DNA of 64,000 nt from Achromobacter sp. RTa (GCF_000757485.1 NZ_JPYO01000019.1:62001-126000); one strand, 5' to 3'. Counted from the first letter of the stretch, positions 34,849-44,283 are shown. Numbers and translations: made by a program. The notes: a model not told the origin generated them from the sequence alone.

Positions 34849-34952
34849 CGACTATCGCAAATGGCTAGAATGGCACGATTTTACCGGCACAACACGACCT
34901 GGGGCCAGAATACGCCTAGCCGCAGCGCGCGGCACCCAGGCACAAGGGCTTT

Positions 34953-35426
34953 ATGAGCATTATCGACAACCGCAAGGCCACGCACGACTATTTCATCGAA
35001 GACCGCTACGAGGCCGGCCTTGTTCTGCAAGGCTGGGAAGTCAAGGCGATCCGCGATGGCCGCGTGCAGCTCAAGGAAAGCTATGTCATCGTGCGCGATG
35101 GCGAGCTCTACCTGCTGGGCATGCACGTCAGCCCCTTGCCCACGGCATCCACGCACATCCACCCCGACGCCATGCGCACGCGCAAGCTGCTGCTCAAGGC
35201 GGAGGAAATCAGCAAGCTCATCGGCAAGGTCGAGCAGCGCGGCTACACGCTGGTGCCGCTCAATCTGCACTACAAGAACGGGCGCATCAAGCTGGATTTC
35301 GCGCTGGGCCGCGGCAAGAAGCTGTACGACAAGCGCGACACCGCCCGGGAAAAGGACTGGCAGCGCGAGAAAGAGCGCATGATGAAGCACGACACCCGCG
35401 CGCCGCGCAAGGGCAAGGACGGCTGA
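34953..35426 (+). CDS. smpB: SsrA-binding protein
   Basis: 157 residues, standard length. It binds tmRNA and brings it to stalled ribosomes. Visible features are the opening [33 protein letters not shown], the [21 protein letters not shown] signature and the basic tail. No ssrA gene is seen in the window. Its stop codon (35424-35426) is one base from the convergent diguanylate cyclase stop, with no terminator between. Confidence 0.97.
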   Translation: MSIIDNRKATHDYFIEDRYEAGLVLQGWEVKAIRDGRVQLKESYVIVRDGELYLLGMHVSPLPTASTHIHPDAMRTRKLLLKAEEISKLIGKVEQRGYTLVPLNLHYKNGRIKLDFALGRGKKLYDKRDTAREKDWQREKERMMKHDTRAPRKGKDG

Positions 35427-35427
35427 T

Positions 35428-36615
35428 TCACGCGGCCACGGGCTGCGGCTGGCGCTCGACGTCGGTTCCCGGCCCCGCGATCCCGTTGCGCCCCGCCGCC
35501 TTCGCCGCATAGAGCTTGCGGTCCGCCCGCTCGAAGAACGCCTGCAGGTTCTCTCCAGGCATCCAATCCGTCACCCCCGCGCTGAACGTATACGAAATGG
35601 TGCTGCCGCCGTGCGAGCATGGCGTGCGCCGCACCGAATCCAGCAGGCGGTCCGCCACCTCCATCACCGCATCGCTGCGCAGGTCCGGGAACAGCACGGC
35701 GAACTCTTCTCCGCCCACGCGGCCCACGTGGTCGCCCGTGCGCAGCGTGGCGGTCGCCAGCAGGCCGAAATGGCGCAGCACGGCGTCTCCGGCCGCATGC
35801 CCATGGGTATCGTTGATGCGCTTGAAATGGTCGATGTCCAGCAACAGCATCGCCAGCGGCCGCCGCGTGCGCAGCGCCTGGGCGCAATAGCGCTCGGCCT
35901 GCAGCCACCAGGCCTTGCGCGACATCAGCCCGGTCAGGAAGTCCGTGTTCGCCTCCTGTTCGCGATCCGCCAGCATCCGGTCGTGGATGATCATGATGGC
36001 GCCCAGGGTCAGGCATGGCATGGTCAGCACGCCCAGCGTCATGAACGCGATATTCCAGGCGGTGGGCAGCAGCAGCGCCTGCGGTTCGGCGATGCCGAGC
36101 AGATAGACCACGGCGCGCGCCGCGCACACCACGGCGGACACGAACGCCACCACGCGGACGAAATGGTAGCTGTAGCGCGACCGGTTCATCGGCATGCCAT
36201 GCCCGACGGTGACGGCCACGGCCAGCATGAAGCCGGTCATCAGCACCGACATCGCCACCATGCGGGCCCCGACCCGCGGCTCGATGTAGGTGTAGGCGGC
36301 CAGCACCAGCAGGGTCGCCCCCGAGGCCAGCGCCATGAGATGCCTGGGCACGGGACGGCCGACCAGCCTGCACAGGCCCGCATAGTATGCGCACAGCGCG
36401 AGGGCGACGGCCGTATTGGCCAGGATCACCGACAGGAACAGAGGCGCGCCGGTGGCCTGGAACGCGAAGGCGCCGAACGCCAGCAGCGTCAGCAGGTTTG
36501 CGCTTATCGCTTCCTTGATGCCCGCCATGCCGCTGCGGGCCAGCGACCCAAGCACACACAGCGCCAGCACTCCCGCCAGCGCTGCCACCAAAAGCAAGTT
36601 AACGGGAGCGATCAT
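35428..36615 (-). CDS. Membrane-bound diguanylate cyclase (GGDEF domain)
   Basis: 395 residues from the ATG at 36615. About seven membrane helices (residues 5-212) are followed by a cytosolic GGDEF domain (about 220-380). The active site is GGEEF (301-305), and an RxxD inhibitory site, RTGD (292-295), lies the usual five residues before it. It should therefore make c-di-GMP with feedback control. The sensor part has no periplasmic domain, suggesting detection within or near the membrane. It follows qmcA by 26 bases, so it is probably in the nfeD-qmcA transcript. Confidence 0.92.
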   Translation of the reverse strand: MIAPVNLLLVAALAGVLALCVLGSLARSGMAGIKEAISANLLTLLAFGAFAFQATGAPLFLSVILANTAVALALCAYYAGLCRLVGRPVPRHLMALASGATLLVLAAYTYIEPRVGARMVAMSVLMTGFMLAVAVTVGHGMPMNRSRYSYHFVRVVAFVSAVVCAARAVVYLLGIAEPQALLLPTAWNIAFMTLGVLTMPCLTLGAIMIIHDRMLADREQEANTDFLTGLMSRKAWWLQAERYCAQALRTRRPLAMLLLDIDHFKRINDTHGHAAGDAVLRHFGLLATATLRTGDHVGRVGGEEFAVLFPDLRSDAVMEVADRLLDSVRRTPCSHGGSTISYTFSAGVTDWMPGENLQAFFERADRKLYAAKAAGRNGIAGPGTDVERQPQPVAA

Positions 36616-36641
36616 CTTGCAGGCGCCGGCAGGCGCGGTTG

Positions 36642-37571
36642 TCAGCTGTTCCGGGTGGACTTCACGATGGTCATGGCGGAGGCGATCATGCCGCCCACGT
36701 CGGACAGGTTGGCCGGCAGGATCAGCGTATTGCCTTCCTTGGCCACGTTGCCGAAAGCCTCGACATAGCGCTCGGCCACCTTGAGGTTCACGGCCTCCAT
36801 CCCGCCCGGCTGGCGCACCGCGTCGGCGACCTGGGTGATGGCCTTGGCGGTGGCCTCGGCGATCGCCAGCACGGCCGCGGCCTCGCCCTGGGCCTGGTTG
36901 ATCTGCGCCTGCTTCTCGCCTTCCGAGCGGGCGATCGCGGCTTCGCGTTCGCCCGTGGCGATATTGATCTGTTCCTGGCGGCGGCCTTCCGACGCGGCGA
37001 TCAAGGCGCGCTTTTCCCGTTCGGCGGTGATCTGCGCCTGCATCGAACGCAGGATCTCGTTGGGCGGAGTCAGGTCCTTGATCTCGTAGCGCAGGACCTT
37101 CACGCCCCAATTCAGCGCGGCCTCGTCCAGCGACGAAACGATGTTGCTGTTGATGGAGTCGCGCTCTTCGAACGTGCGGTCGAGTTCCATCTTGCCGATG
37201 ACCGAACGCAGCGTGGTCTGGGCAAGCTGCGTAATGGCCGATATGTAGTTCGACGAGCCGTAGGAGGCGCGCATCGGGTCCGTTACCTGGAAGTACAGCA
37301 CGCCGTCCACTTGCAGCTGCGTGTTGTCGCGCGTGATGCAGACCTGGCTGGGCACGTCCAGCGGGATTTCCTTGAGCGAATGCTTGTAGGAAACGCGCTC
37401 GATGAACGGGATGACGAAGCCCGCGCCCGGAGACAGGACCCGGTCGAATTTGCCCAGGCGCTCGACCACCCAGGCGTGCTGCTGGGGCACGATGGCGATC
37501 GCCTTGATGACGATCAGTATCGCCAGCGCGACGACGACAAGCAGGACGATGGTGGAAGTATCTATCATCAT
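36642..37571 (-). CDS. qmcA: SPFH/Band 7 protein of the QmcA (paraslipin) type
   Basis: 309 residues; AGAGG precedes the double ATG at 37571/37568. One N-terminal membrane helix (residues 8-28), then the SPFH domain beginning VPQQHAWVVERLGKFDRVLSPG, and a long coiled-coil region rich in Glu/Ala/Gln (about 190-260). It forms large oligomeric membrane scaffolds. Paired with an NfeD-like gene upstream, the usual partner of this family. Confidence 0.93.
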   Translation of the reverse strand: MMIDTSTIVLLVVVALAILIVIKAIAIVPQQHAWVVERLGKFDRVLSPGAGFVIPFIERVSYKHSLKEIPLDVPSQVCITRDNTQLQVDGVLYFQVTDPMRASYGSSNYISAITQLAQTTLRSVIGKMELDRTFEERDSINSNIVSSLDEAALNWGVKVLRYEIKDLTPPNEILRSMQAQITAEREKRALIAASEGRRQEQINIATGEREAAIARSEGEKQAQINQAQGEAAAVLAIAEATAKAITQVADAVRQPGGMEAVNLKVAERYVEAFGNVAKEGNTLILPANLSDVGGMIASAMTIVKSTRNS

Positions 37572-37665
37572 TCGGAGCCTCTTCTTCTGGTAAGTACGTT
37601 CGCAGCGCCCGCCTGGACGGCATGGGCGCCTGCCGCCGGCCTCGCCCGCGGCGGGCCGGCCCTGC

Positions 37666-38100
37666 TCATGCCGAGCCGGGCGTGCCCTTCGGGGTCAGCA
37701 CCAGGATCGAGCCGCGCATTTCGGTAATGATCTGTTCGCCGGCCAGCGGCGCCTGCCCCCGGGCCAGCTCGGCCTGCCAGTGCGCTCCGCGATACCAGAC
37801 GCGCGCCGTGCCGTTTTCGGACCAGGCCTCGACCGAGACCGTCTGGCCGATGTCCAGGTTGACGTCGGCGTTGCTGGCCGAATCGACTTCGCGCTTCTTC
37901 AGGACGCGGGTCTTGCGCAGGACCAGCAGGCCCAGCAGCAGCACCACGCCGCAGGCCACGAGCTGCCATTCGAGACCCGTGCCGAACCATGCGGCCACGC
38001 CTCCGGCCGCCAGCCCCAGGGCCACCAGCAGCAAGTAGAACGTTCCCGTCGCCAATTCGCCGATCAGGGCCAGCGCAGCCAGTCCCAGCCATATCCACAT
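37666..38100 (-). CDS. NfeD family membrane protein (short type)
   Basis: 144 residues from the ATG at 38100; the frame is open further but with no membrane-protein likeness. Three hydrophobic segments (residues about 2-63) are followed by an OB-fold NfeD C-terminal domain, with IGQTVSVEAWSENGTARVWYRGAHW. It partners the SPFH protein encoded 94 bases downstream. TACAAT on the minus strand at 38139-38144 may be the -10 of the operon. Confidence 0.9.
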   Translation of the reverse strand: MWIWLGLAALALIGELATGTFYLLLVALGLAAGGVAAWFGTGLEWQLVACGVVLLLGLLVLRKTRVLKKREVDSASNADVNLDIGQTVSVEAWSENGTARVWYRGAHWQAELARGQAPLAGEQIITEMRGSILVLTPKGTPGSA

Positions 38101-38267
38101 AGTTGTCGTTCGCCCGAAAGGATGAGTCCCTGTGCCGGATTGTACGTATTTCCGGGACGCAACGGTAAGGACGCCGCGCCTCAAGGACAATAGCGCTGGA
38201 TTATGATGTGTATTGCGGCTGGGTTCCTCCAGGACCCGGCGCCCGCGCCTCTTACGCAAAGCCCCCA

Positions 38268-39005
38268 ATGACCGCTGCAATTCCTTCCGCCCTACCCGTC
38301 CTGATCCTGCACACCGGCGACCCGGACGATACGCTCAAAAGCCAGTTCGGCGGCTATGCCGACCAGCTCGCGCAGGCCGCCGGCCTGGCGCCCGACGACA
38401 TGGAAATCGTGGCGGTGCATGCGGGCCAGCGCCCGCGCGCGCCCTCCAGCTATCGCGCCGCGCTGATCACCGGCTCGCCCGCCATGGTGACCGACAAGGA
38501 ACCCTGGAGCGAGGACACCGCCGCGTGGCTGCGCGAGGCCGCCGCCGCGGAACTGCCCATGTTCGGCGTCTGCTACGGCCACCAGCTGCTGGCGCATGCC
38601 CTGGGCGGCAAGGTGGGCTACAACCCGGCGGGCCGCGAAGTCGGCACGCAAACGGTGGAACTGCTGCCGCCCGCCACGGGCGACAGGCTGCTGGCCGGCC
38701 TGCCGCCCACCTTCCCGGCCCAGATGCTGCACGCGCAGACCGTGCTGCAAGCGCCGCCCGGATCGGCCGTGCTGGCGCGCTCGGACCTGGACGGGCACCA
38801 GATGATCCGGATCGGCCGCAACGTGTTCTCCACCCAGTTCCATCCCGAATTCGGCCCCGACTTCATCCGCGCCCACCTGGAACGCTACGGGCGCCGGTAC
38901 GCCGCCGAAAACCTGGACGTGCCGGGCCTGTCCGCCAACGTGCGCGCCACCCCCGTGGCGGGCAGCCTGCTGCGCCGCTTCCTGGACGCCTACGCCCCCT
39001 CCTAG
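38268..39005 (+). CDS. Class I glutamine amidotransferase family protein
   Basis: 245 residues from the ATG at 38268; a start 20 codons earlier is less likely. The nucleophile elbow MFGVCYGHQLLAHALGG has Cys102, and TQFHPEFGPD carries the His and Glu of the triad. It resembles GMP-synthase-like single-domain amidotransferases (YfeJ type), some of which act on gamma-glutamyl compounds. No synthase partner lies nearby, so the substrate is unknown. Confidence 0.88.
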   Translation: MTAAIPSALPVLILHTGDPDDTLKSQFGGYADQLAQAAGLAPDDMEIVAVHAGQRPRAPSSYRAALITGSPAMVTDKEPWSEDTAAWLREAAAAELPMFGVCYGHQLLAHALGGKVGYNPAGREVGTQTVELLPPATGDRLLAGLPPTFPAQMLHAQTVLQAPPGSAVLARSDLDGHQMIRIGRNVFSTQFHPEFGPDFIRAHLERYGRRYAAENLDVPGLSANVRATPVAGSLLRRFLDAYAPS

Positions 39006-39119
39006 CGGCCGGACCTGCCCAGGCGCCCGGGCCTGCGCGCAACAACCGGAGTGCGGCGCGCGGCAGGCCTTGAGACGATGCAGTCAAGCGCACAGCCTGC
39101 GCACTGTCAGGAGTCCCTT

Positions 39120-39965
39120 ATGAATCACGCCGCCGCCTCTTTGAGCAAACAGCACGCCGCCGCTGTCGAGCGCGCCTGCCGCGCGCTGGAGTCCGAGCAG
39201 CCCCCGGACCTTGCCACCCTGGCCGAGCAGGCCGGCATGAGCCGCTTCCATTTCCACCGCGTGTTCAAGGCGGCCACGGGCATCACTCCCAAGGCCTATG
39301 CCACCGCCCTGCGCGCCAACCGCGCCCGGCAGAGGCTCGAGCAGAGCGCCAGCGTCACCGACGCCATGTACGACGCCGGCTTTAATTCCAGCGGACGTTT
39401 CTATGAAGCCGCGCACGCCATCCTGGGCATGACGCCCACCGCCTTCCGCAGGAACGGCGCCGGCGTCGACATCCGATTCGCGGTCGCCCAATGCTCGCTG
39501 GGCGCCTTGCTGGTGGCGGCCAGCGACACCGGCATCTGCGAGATCGCCTTGCACGAGGACCCGGAGCAACTCGTGCGCGACCTGCAGGACCGCTTCAAGG
39601 CGGCGCGCTTGATTGGCGCCGACGCGCAGTTCGAAAGCTGGGTGGCGGCCGTGGTGGGCTTCGTCGAAGACCCTTCCCGGGGCCTGGACCTGCCCCTGGA
39701 CGTGCGCGGCACGGCCTTCCAGCGCCGGGTCTGGGAAGCGTTGCGCGAGATCCCCGTGGGCGCAACCGCCACCTACACCGACATCGCGGAACGCATCGGC
39801 TCCCCACGGGCGGTGCGGGCCGTGGCCCGCGCCTGCGCCACCAACAATATCGCCCTGGCCATCCCCTGCCACCGCGTAGTGCGCACCGACGGCTCGCTTG
39901 CCGGCTACCGCTGGGGCATAGACCGCAAGCGGGAACTGATAGCGCGGGAGGCGTTGGCGGCTTAG
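39120..39965 (+). CDS. AraC-type HTH / methylated-DNA-protein cysteine methyltransferase (Ada without N-domain)
   Basis: 281 residues; CAGGAG lies eight bases before the ATG. Residues about 12-112 form an AraC-type double helix-turn-helix (LATLAEQAGMSRFHFHRVFK). Residues about 118-280 form the O6-alkylguanine transferase domain with PCHRV (Cys250) and the usual Y-R-W-G end. E. coli Ada has in addition an N-terminal phosphotriester-repair domain that acts as the alkylation switch; it is absent here. Repair of O6-alkylguanine is therefore well supported, while control of transcription would need another trigger. Confidence 0.92.
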   Translation: MNHAAASLSKQHAAAVERACRALESEQPPDLATLAEQAGMSRFHFHRVFKAATGITPKAYATALRANRARQRLEQSASVTDAMYDAGFNSSGRFYEAAHAILGMTPTAFRRNGAGVDIRFAVAQCSLGALLVAASDTGICEIALHEDPEQLVRDLQDRFKAARLIGADAQFESWVAAVVGFVEDPSRGLDLPLDVRGTAFQRRVWEALREIPVGATATYTDIAERIGSPRAVRAVARACATNNIALAIPCHRVVRTDGSLAGYRWGIDRKRELIAREALAA

Positions 39966-39985
39966 ACGAAATGCTTGCGTGCGAA

Positions 39986-40149
39986 GGGTGTCAGACACCC
40001 GGCAAGACCGGCTTCAGTTGGGGCGGCGTCTCGTAGGGATGTCAGACACCGGCCATATGCCCGAGACGCCTGGGCTTACCGCCAAGTGTCTGACACCCGT
40101 ACGAAACGCTGGTCCGATCAAACAAGGCGTCCCCGGGTGTCAGACACCC
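39986..40149. repeat. Four evenly spaced TGTCAGACA palindromes
   Basis: The core G-TGTCWGACA-CC occurs at 39986-40000, 40039-40050, 40086-40098 and 40135-40149, about 50 bases apart. The first and last are GGGTGTCAGACACCC. The third is in the opposite orientation at the central base. They lie in the spacer after the Ada-like gene. Function unknown. Confidence 0.85.
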
Positions 40150-40170
40150 CCAAACAAACAAGAAATACAA

Positions 40171-40335
40171 TACCCCCACGCTGCACCCGCTTCGCGGGTT
40201 GCTGCCCTCCAAGGGGGCGTTTTTTGTCTTGGGGCGGCCCGACGACAAAAAATACCCCCACGCCGCACCCGCTTCGCGGGTTTGCTGCCCCCCAAGGGGG
40301 CGTTTTTTGTCTTGGGGCGGCCCGACGACAAAAAA
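40171..40335. repeat. Two tandem 82-bp hairpin repeats (same family as 337-790)
   Basis: Copies at 40171-40252 and 40253-40335 differ at a few bases. Each has CCCCACGC(T/C)GC, a hairpin ACCCGC-TTC-GCGGGT (40185-40199 and 40267-40281), then TGCTGCCC(C/T)CCAAGGGGGCG-type inverted repeat followed by six T, and CTTGGGGCGGCCCG. The GCCCCC/GGGGGC stems with T6 (about 40204-40226 and 40287-40308) could end plus-strand transcripts of the Ada-like gene. With the palindrome array and the ppsA terminator this fills the 418-bp gap 39966-40383. Confidence 0.85.
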
Positions 40336-40371
40336 AAACCCGCGCCACTTCCGTGACGCGGGGTTTTCACA
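40326..40371 (-). terminator. Terminator after ppsA
   Basis: On the minus strand AAAACCCCGCGTCAC and GTGGCGCGGGTTTT form a stem with one bulge and one wobble around a GGAA tetraloop, and a T-run of about nine follows. It starts about 13 bases past the ppsA stop. Confidence 0.9.
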
Positions 40372-40383
40372 TCGGAAATCCGA

Positions 40384-42750
40384 TCAGTTCTTGGCCAGGC
40401 GCTGCCACGTGTCGACAACGGTGTCCGGATTGAGCGACATCGACAGGATGCCCTCGTCCTTCAGCCATTGCGCGAAGTCGGGGTGGTCGCTGGGGCCTTG
40501 GCCGCAGATGCCCACGTACTTGTTGGCGGCCAGGCAAGCCTTGATCGCGCGGCGCAGCATGAACTTCACGGCCTCGTCGCGTTCGTCGAAGTCGGCGGCC
40601 AGGAGCTCCATGCCCGAATCGCGGTCCAGGCCCAGCGTCAGCTGGGTCATGTCGTTCGAGCCGATGGAGAAGCCGTCGAAATACTGCAGGAACTCGTCGG
40701 CCAGGATGGCGTTGGACGGCACTTCGCACATCATGATGAGCTTCAGGCCGTTTTCACCGCGGGCAAGGCCATGCTTGGCCAGCAGGTTGACCACCCGCTC
40801 GGCCTGGCCCAGCGTGCGCACGAAAGGCACCATGATTTCGACGTTGGTCAGGCCCATCTCGTCGCGCACCTTCTTCAGCGCTTCGCATTCCATGCGGAAG
40901 CACTCGGCGAAGTCCTCGGCGATATAACGCGACGCACCGCGGAAGCCCAGCATGGGGTTCTCTTCCTCGGGCTCGTAGCGCGAACCGCCGACCAGCTTGC
41001 GGTATTCGTTCGACTTGAAGTCCGACATGCGCACGATGACGGGCTTGGGGTAGAACGCCGCCGCGATCGTGGCCACGCCTTCGGCCATCTTCTCGACGAA
41101 GAAGGCGCGCGGGCTGGCGTGCCCGCGGGCCGCCGATTCCACGGCCTTCTTCAGTTCGCCGTCGACGTTCGGGTAGTCCAGCACCGCCTTCGGGTGGATG
41201 CCGATGTTGTTGTTGATGATGAATTCCAGGCGCGCCAGGCCGACGCCGCCATTGGGAATCTGGGCGAAGTCGAAGGCCAGCTGCGGATTGCCCACGTTCA
41301 TCATGATCTTCAGATCGATGGCGGGCATGTCGCCGCGGCGCACTTCTTCCACCTCGGTCTCGATCAGGCCGTCATAGATGCGGCCTTCGTCGCCTTCCGC
41401 GCAGGACACGGTCACGGCCTGGCCTTCCTTCAGCACGTCGGTGGCGTTGCCGCAACCCACAACCGCCGGAATGCCCAGCTCGCGCGCGATGATGGCCGCG
41501 TGGCACGTACGGCCGCCGCGGTTCGTCACGATGGCGGAGGCGCGCTTCATCACGGGTTCCCAGTTGGGGTCCGTCATGTCGGTCACCAGTACGTCGCCCG
41601 GCTGGACCTTGTCCATGTCGGAGATGTCGCCAACCACGCGCACGGGGCCCGAACCGATCTTCTGGCCGATCGCGCGGCCGGTGATCAGGACCTGGCCGGT
41701 GGCCTTCAGGCGGTAGCGCTGCTGGACGTCGGCGGCGCCCTGCTGCGACTTCACCGTTTCCGGACGCGCCTGCAGGATGTAGATCTTGCCGTCCACGCCG
41801 TCACGGCCCCACTCGATGTCCATGGGACGGCCGTAGTGCTTTTCGATGATGACGGCGTAGCGGGCCAGTTCGTTGACCTCGTCGTCGGTCAGCGAATAGC
41901 GGTTGCGCTCGGAGACGGGCACGTCCACCGTGCGCACGGCGCGGCCTTCCGGACGCTCCGGGTCGAATTCCATCTTGATCAGCTTGGAGCCGATGCGGCG
42001 GCCCACGATCGGGAAGTGGCCCTGGGCCAGCGTGGGCTTGAAGACGTAGAACTCGTCAGGGTTGACCGCGCCTTGCACCACGGTTTCGCCCAGGCCGTAC
42101 GACGAAGTGATGAACACCACGTCCTGGAAGCCCGATTCGGTGTCGATGGTGAACATGACGCCGGCGCTGCCCTTGTCGGAACGCACCATGCGCTGGATGC
42201 CGGCCGACAAGGCGACGTCGGCGTGGGCGTAGCCCTTGTGCACGCGATAGGAAATGGCGCGGTCGTTGTACAGCGACGCGAACACGTGGCGGATCTTGTC
42301 CAGCACGTCGTCGATGCCGACGACGTTCAGGAAGGTTTCCTGCTGGCCGGCGAACGAAGCGTCGGGCAGGTCTTCGGCGGTTGCGGACGAGCGCACGGCG
42401 AACGAGCCCTTGCCGTCGGCGTCGAGTTTGGCGAAGGCCTCGCGGATCTGCTTTTCGAATTCGGACGAGAACGGCGCCTCGACGATCCATTGGCGAATCT
42501 GCGCGCCGGCATTGGCCAGCTCGCGGACGTCTTCGGGGTTCAGCGTGCTCAAGCGCTCAGCGATGCGCTTGTCGAGGCCGGAGGCCTTGAGGAAGTCGCG
42601 GAAGGCATCCGCGGTCGTGGCGAAGCCGCCCGGCACGCGGACGCCCGCGCCAGACAGCTGACTGATCATTTCGCCTAGTGATGCGTTCTTGCCTCCTACC
42701 GAGTCCACGTCCGTCATGCGGAGCTGCTCGAACAAAACAACATACGACAT
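40384..42750 (-). CDS. ppsA: Phosphoenolpyruvate synthase
   Basis: 788 residues from the ATG at 42750, with AAGGTGA seven bases upstream; a GTG three codons earlier is less likely. It makes phosphoenolpyruvate from pyruvate and ATP for growth on small acids. The ATP-grasp part has [11 protein letters not shown] and [23 protein letters not shown]. The swivelling domain has the phosphohistidine motif [22 protein letters not shown]. The C-terminal barrel shows the [22 protein letters not shown] signature and the catalytic CGQ near the end. It is divergent from its regulator gene ppsR. Confidence 0.97.
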   Translation of the reverse strand: MSYVVLFEQLRMTDVDSVGGKNASLGEMISQLSGAGVRVPGGFATTADAFRDFLKASGLDKRIAERLSTLNPEDVRELANAGAQIRQWIVEAPFSSEFEKQIREAFAKLDADGKGSFAVRSSATAEDLPDASFAGQQETFLNVVGIDDVLDKIRHVFASLYNDRAISYRVHKGYAHADVALSAGIQRMVRSDKGSAGVMFTIDTESGFQDVVFITSSYGLGETVVQGAVNPDEFYVFKPTLAQGHFPIVGRRIGSKLIKMEFDPERPEGRAVRTVDVPVSERNRYSLTDDEVNELARYAVIIEKHYGRPMDIEWGRDGVDGKIYILQARPETVKSQQGAADVQQRYRLKATGQVLITGRAIGQKIGSGPVRVVGDISDMDKVQPGDVLVTDMTDPNWEPVMKRASAIVTNRGGRTCHAAIIARELGIPAVVGCGNATDVLKEGQAVTVSCAEGDEGRIYDGLIETEVEEVRRGDMPAIDLKIMMNVGNPQLAFDFAQIPNGGVGLARLEFIINNNIGIHPKAVLDYPNVDGELKKAVESAARGHASPRAFFVEKMAEGVATIAAAFYPKPVIVRMSDFKSNEYRKLVGGSRYEPEEENPMLGFRGASRYIAEDFAECFRMECEALKKVRDEMGLTNVEIMVPFVRTLGQAERVVNLLAKHGLARGENGLKLIMMCEVPSNAILADEFLQYFDGFSIGSNDMTQLTLGLDRDSGMELLAADFDERDEAVKFMLRRAIKACLAANKYVGICGQGPSDHPDFAQWLKDEGILSMSLNPDTVVDTWQRLAKN

Positions 42751-42781
42751 TGAAGTCACCTTTTACAATGGAATGAAAGCG

Positions 42782-42841
42782 AGTTTGGTCAATGCGTCAG
42801 GAAGCTGGATCACAGCCCCAACTCTACGCGCTGACCAAACT
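42782..42841. promoter_or_regulatory. Perfect 10-bp inverted repeat between ppsA and ppsR
   Basis: AGTTTGGTCA (42782-42791) and TGACCAAACT (42832-42841) are exact reverse complements, 40 bases apart, in the 182-bp divergent gap. On the minus strand the first arm overlaps a TTGACC that could be the ppsA -35. A second small palindrome, GTACTC-GGTG-GAGTAC, lies at 42883-42898, before ppsR. This looks like an operator pair, but the regulator is not identified. Confidence 0.55.
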
Positions 42842-42932
42842 GGCCTTGGACCGCCCTTGGGGTGACTTATAGGGGCCTGATTGTACTCGGTGGAGTACGT
42901 CCGGCCATCCGCCTGGTTGGAATTTTTTACAC

Positions 42933-43760
42933 ATGACATCTACCCCGATCGTACGCACGGTATACATCGTTTCCGACAGTACCGGCATCACCGCAGAAAC
43001 CTTCAGCCAGTCAGTCCTTTCGCAGTTCGAGGGGGTCGATTTCAAGCCCGTCCGGCTGCCCTTCGTCGACACGCTGGAAAAGGCGGCCGAAGTCGCCATG
43101 CGGATCGACCGAAGCGCCCAGGAGGCCGGCGTTCCGCCCATCGTTTTCAGCACCCTGGTCAACCCCGACATGCTGGCCCGTGTTCGCCAGGCGAACGGAA
43201 TCTTCCTCGATCTGTTCGGCACTTTCGTAAGCCACATCGAGCAGGCGTTGGGGCTGAAGTCCAGCCATTCCATCGGCCGCTCGCACATGCAGGCCAATTC
43301 AGAAAAGTACCGCAATCGGATCGACGCGATCAACTTCAGCCTGGCCCACGATGACGGCCAATTCGTGAACCAGCTGGACCAGGCGGACGTGATCCTGGTG
43401 GGCGTGTCCCGCTGCGGCAAGACGCCCACCAGCCTGTACCTGGCCATGCAATACGCCATCAAGGCGGCCAATTTCCCGCTCACGCCGGACGACTTCGAGC
43501 GCGGCACCCTGCCCTCGACCATCGCGCCGCACCGCGGCAAGCTCTTCGGCCTGTCGATCCAGCCCGAGCGCCTGGCCGAGGTCCGCAACGAACGCCGCCC
43601 CAACAGCCGCTATGCTAAGCTGGAACAATGCCGCTACGAAGTCGCCGAGGCCGAACGCATGATGCGCCGCGAAGGCATTTCGTGGCTGTCGAGCACCACG
43701 AAATCGATCGAGGAGATCGCGACCACCGTACTGCAGGAGGTCGGCCTGGACCGGGGTTGA
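42933..43760 (+). CDS. ppsR: PEP synthase regulatory kinase/pyrophosphorylase
   Basis: 275 residues. It switches PpsA off and on by ADP-dependent phosphorylation and phosphate-dependent dephosphorylation. The P-loop GVSRCGKTPTSLYLA begins at residue 157, the hallmark of the DUF299 family, and the start RTVYIVSDSTGITAET is also typical. The ATG lacks a clear ribosome site (TTTTTTACAC precedes it), so translation may be weak. It is divergent from ppsA. Confidence 0.96.
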   Translation: MTSTPIVRTVYIVSDSTGITAETFSQSVLSQFEGVDFKPVRLPFVDTLEKAAEVAMRIDRSAQEAGVPPIVFSTLVNPDMLARVRQANGIFLDLFGTFVSHIEQALGLKSSHSIGRSHMQANSEKYRNRIDAINFSLAHDDGQFVNQLDQADVILVGVSRCGKTPTSLYLAMQYAIKAANFPLTPDDFERGTLPSTIAPHRGKLFGLSIQPERLAEVRNERRPNSRYAKLEQCRYEVAEAERMMRREGISWLSSTTKSIEEIATTVLQEVGLDRG

Positions 43761-43769
43761 AAACAGCAA

Positions 43770-43797
43770 GGGCGCGCCCCTGGCGCGCCCCTCTTTA
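43770..43797. terminator. Terminator between ppsR and the convergent lipoprotein gene
   Basis: GGGCGCGCC (43770-43778) and GGCGCGCCC (43782-43790) form a perfect 9-bp stem with a 3-base loop, then CTCTTT on the plus strand. On the minus strand TTGCTGTTTT follows, so it can serve both convergent genes. Confidence 0.8.
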
Positions 43798-43812
43798 CAG
43801 CACCGTCGCGGC

Positions 43813-44283
43813 TTACAGGCCGGGCACCTGTTCGGGCGAGGCGGCGCCCCAATAGCGCAACTGGCGCATTTCATTCTCGGCCAACTCGGGCGGGTCGACC
43901 AATTGCATGGACAACTGGCCCACCGCGCTGGTGCTGCCCAGCGATTCCGCCATGATGCGCACATAGCGCGTCTGACCCGCATCCAACATGAAGCTCACGC
44001 CGTCGCCGGTCCAATACAGATTGGTGACGACGTAGCTGCCCGCGGGGCGGTCCACGAAGAAGAAGCTGCCAGGCTTGTTGCGGCCCACGACCTCCTTGTT
44101 GACACGCAGTTTTTGCTGGGCGGCCGCCATGCTCGCGGGTTGCGGCTGATAGAAATAAATCCGGCCGTTCCCCTCGGCGATGGGCGGGATCCTGCCATGC
44201 AGCGATTCGTACCTGGATCCGGCGCAACCGGCCAACAGCACAGCAACGACCGCGGCGGCCGCCATTCTCAACCACGCTTTCAT
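43813..44283 (-). CDS. DUF2846-type lipoprotein
   Basis: 156 residues from the ATG at 44283, overlapping the upstream lipoprotein stop by four bases (ATGA). The signal ends in a lipobox LAGC (Cys20). The mature part has GRIYFYQPQPAS, KPGSFFFVDRPAGSYVVTN and YVRIMAES, which resemble DUF2846 proteins, a family of small envelope beta-sandwich proteins of unknown function. The C-terminal end is Glu/Pro-rich. Confidence 0.8.
   Translation of the reverse strand: MKAWLRMAAAAVVAVLLAGCAGSRYESLHGRIPPIAEGNGRIYFYQPQPASMAAAQQKLRVNKEVVGRNKPGSFFFVDRPAGSYVVTNLYWTGDGVSFMLDAGQTRYVRIMAESLGSTSAVGQLSMQLVDPPELAENEMRQLRYWGAASPEQVPGL

Noticed and set aside
40468-42678. 736-residue plus-strand frame opposite ppsA
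   Set aside because: His/Val/Asp-rich antisense reading of a clear PEP synthase gene; typical of high-GC third-position bias.
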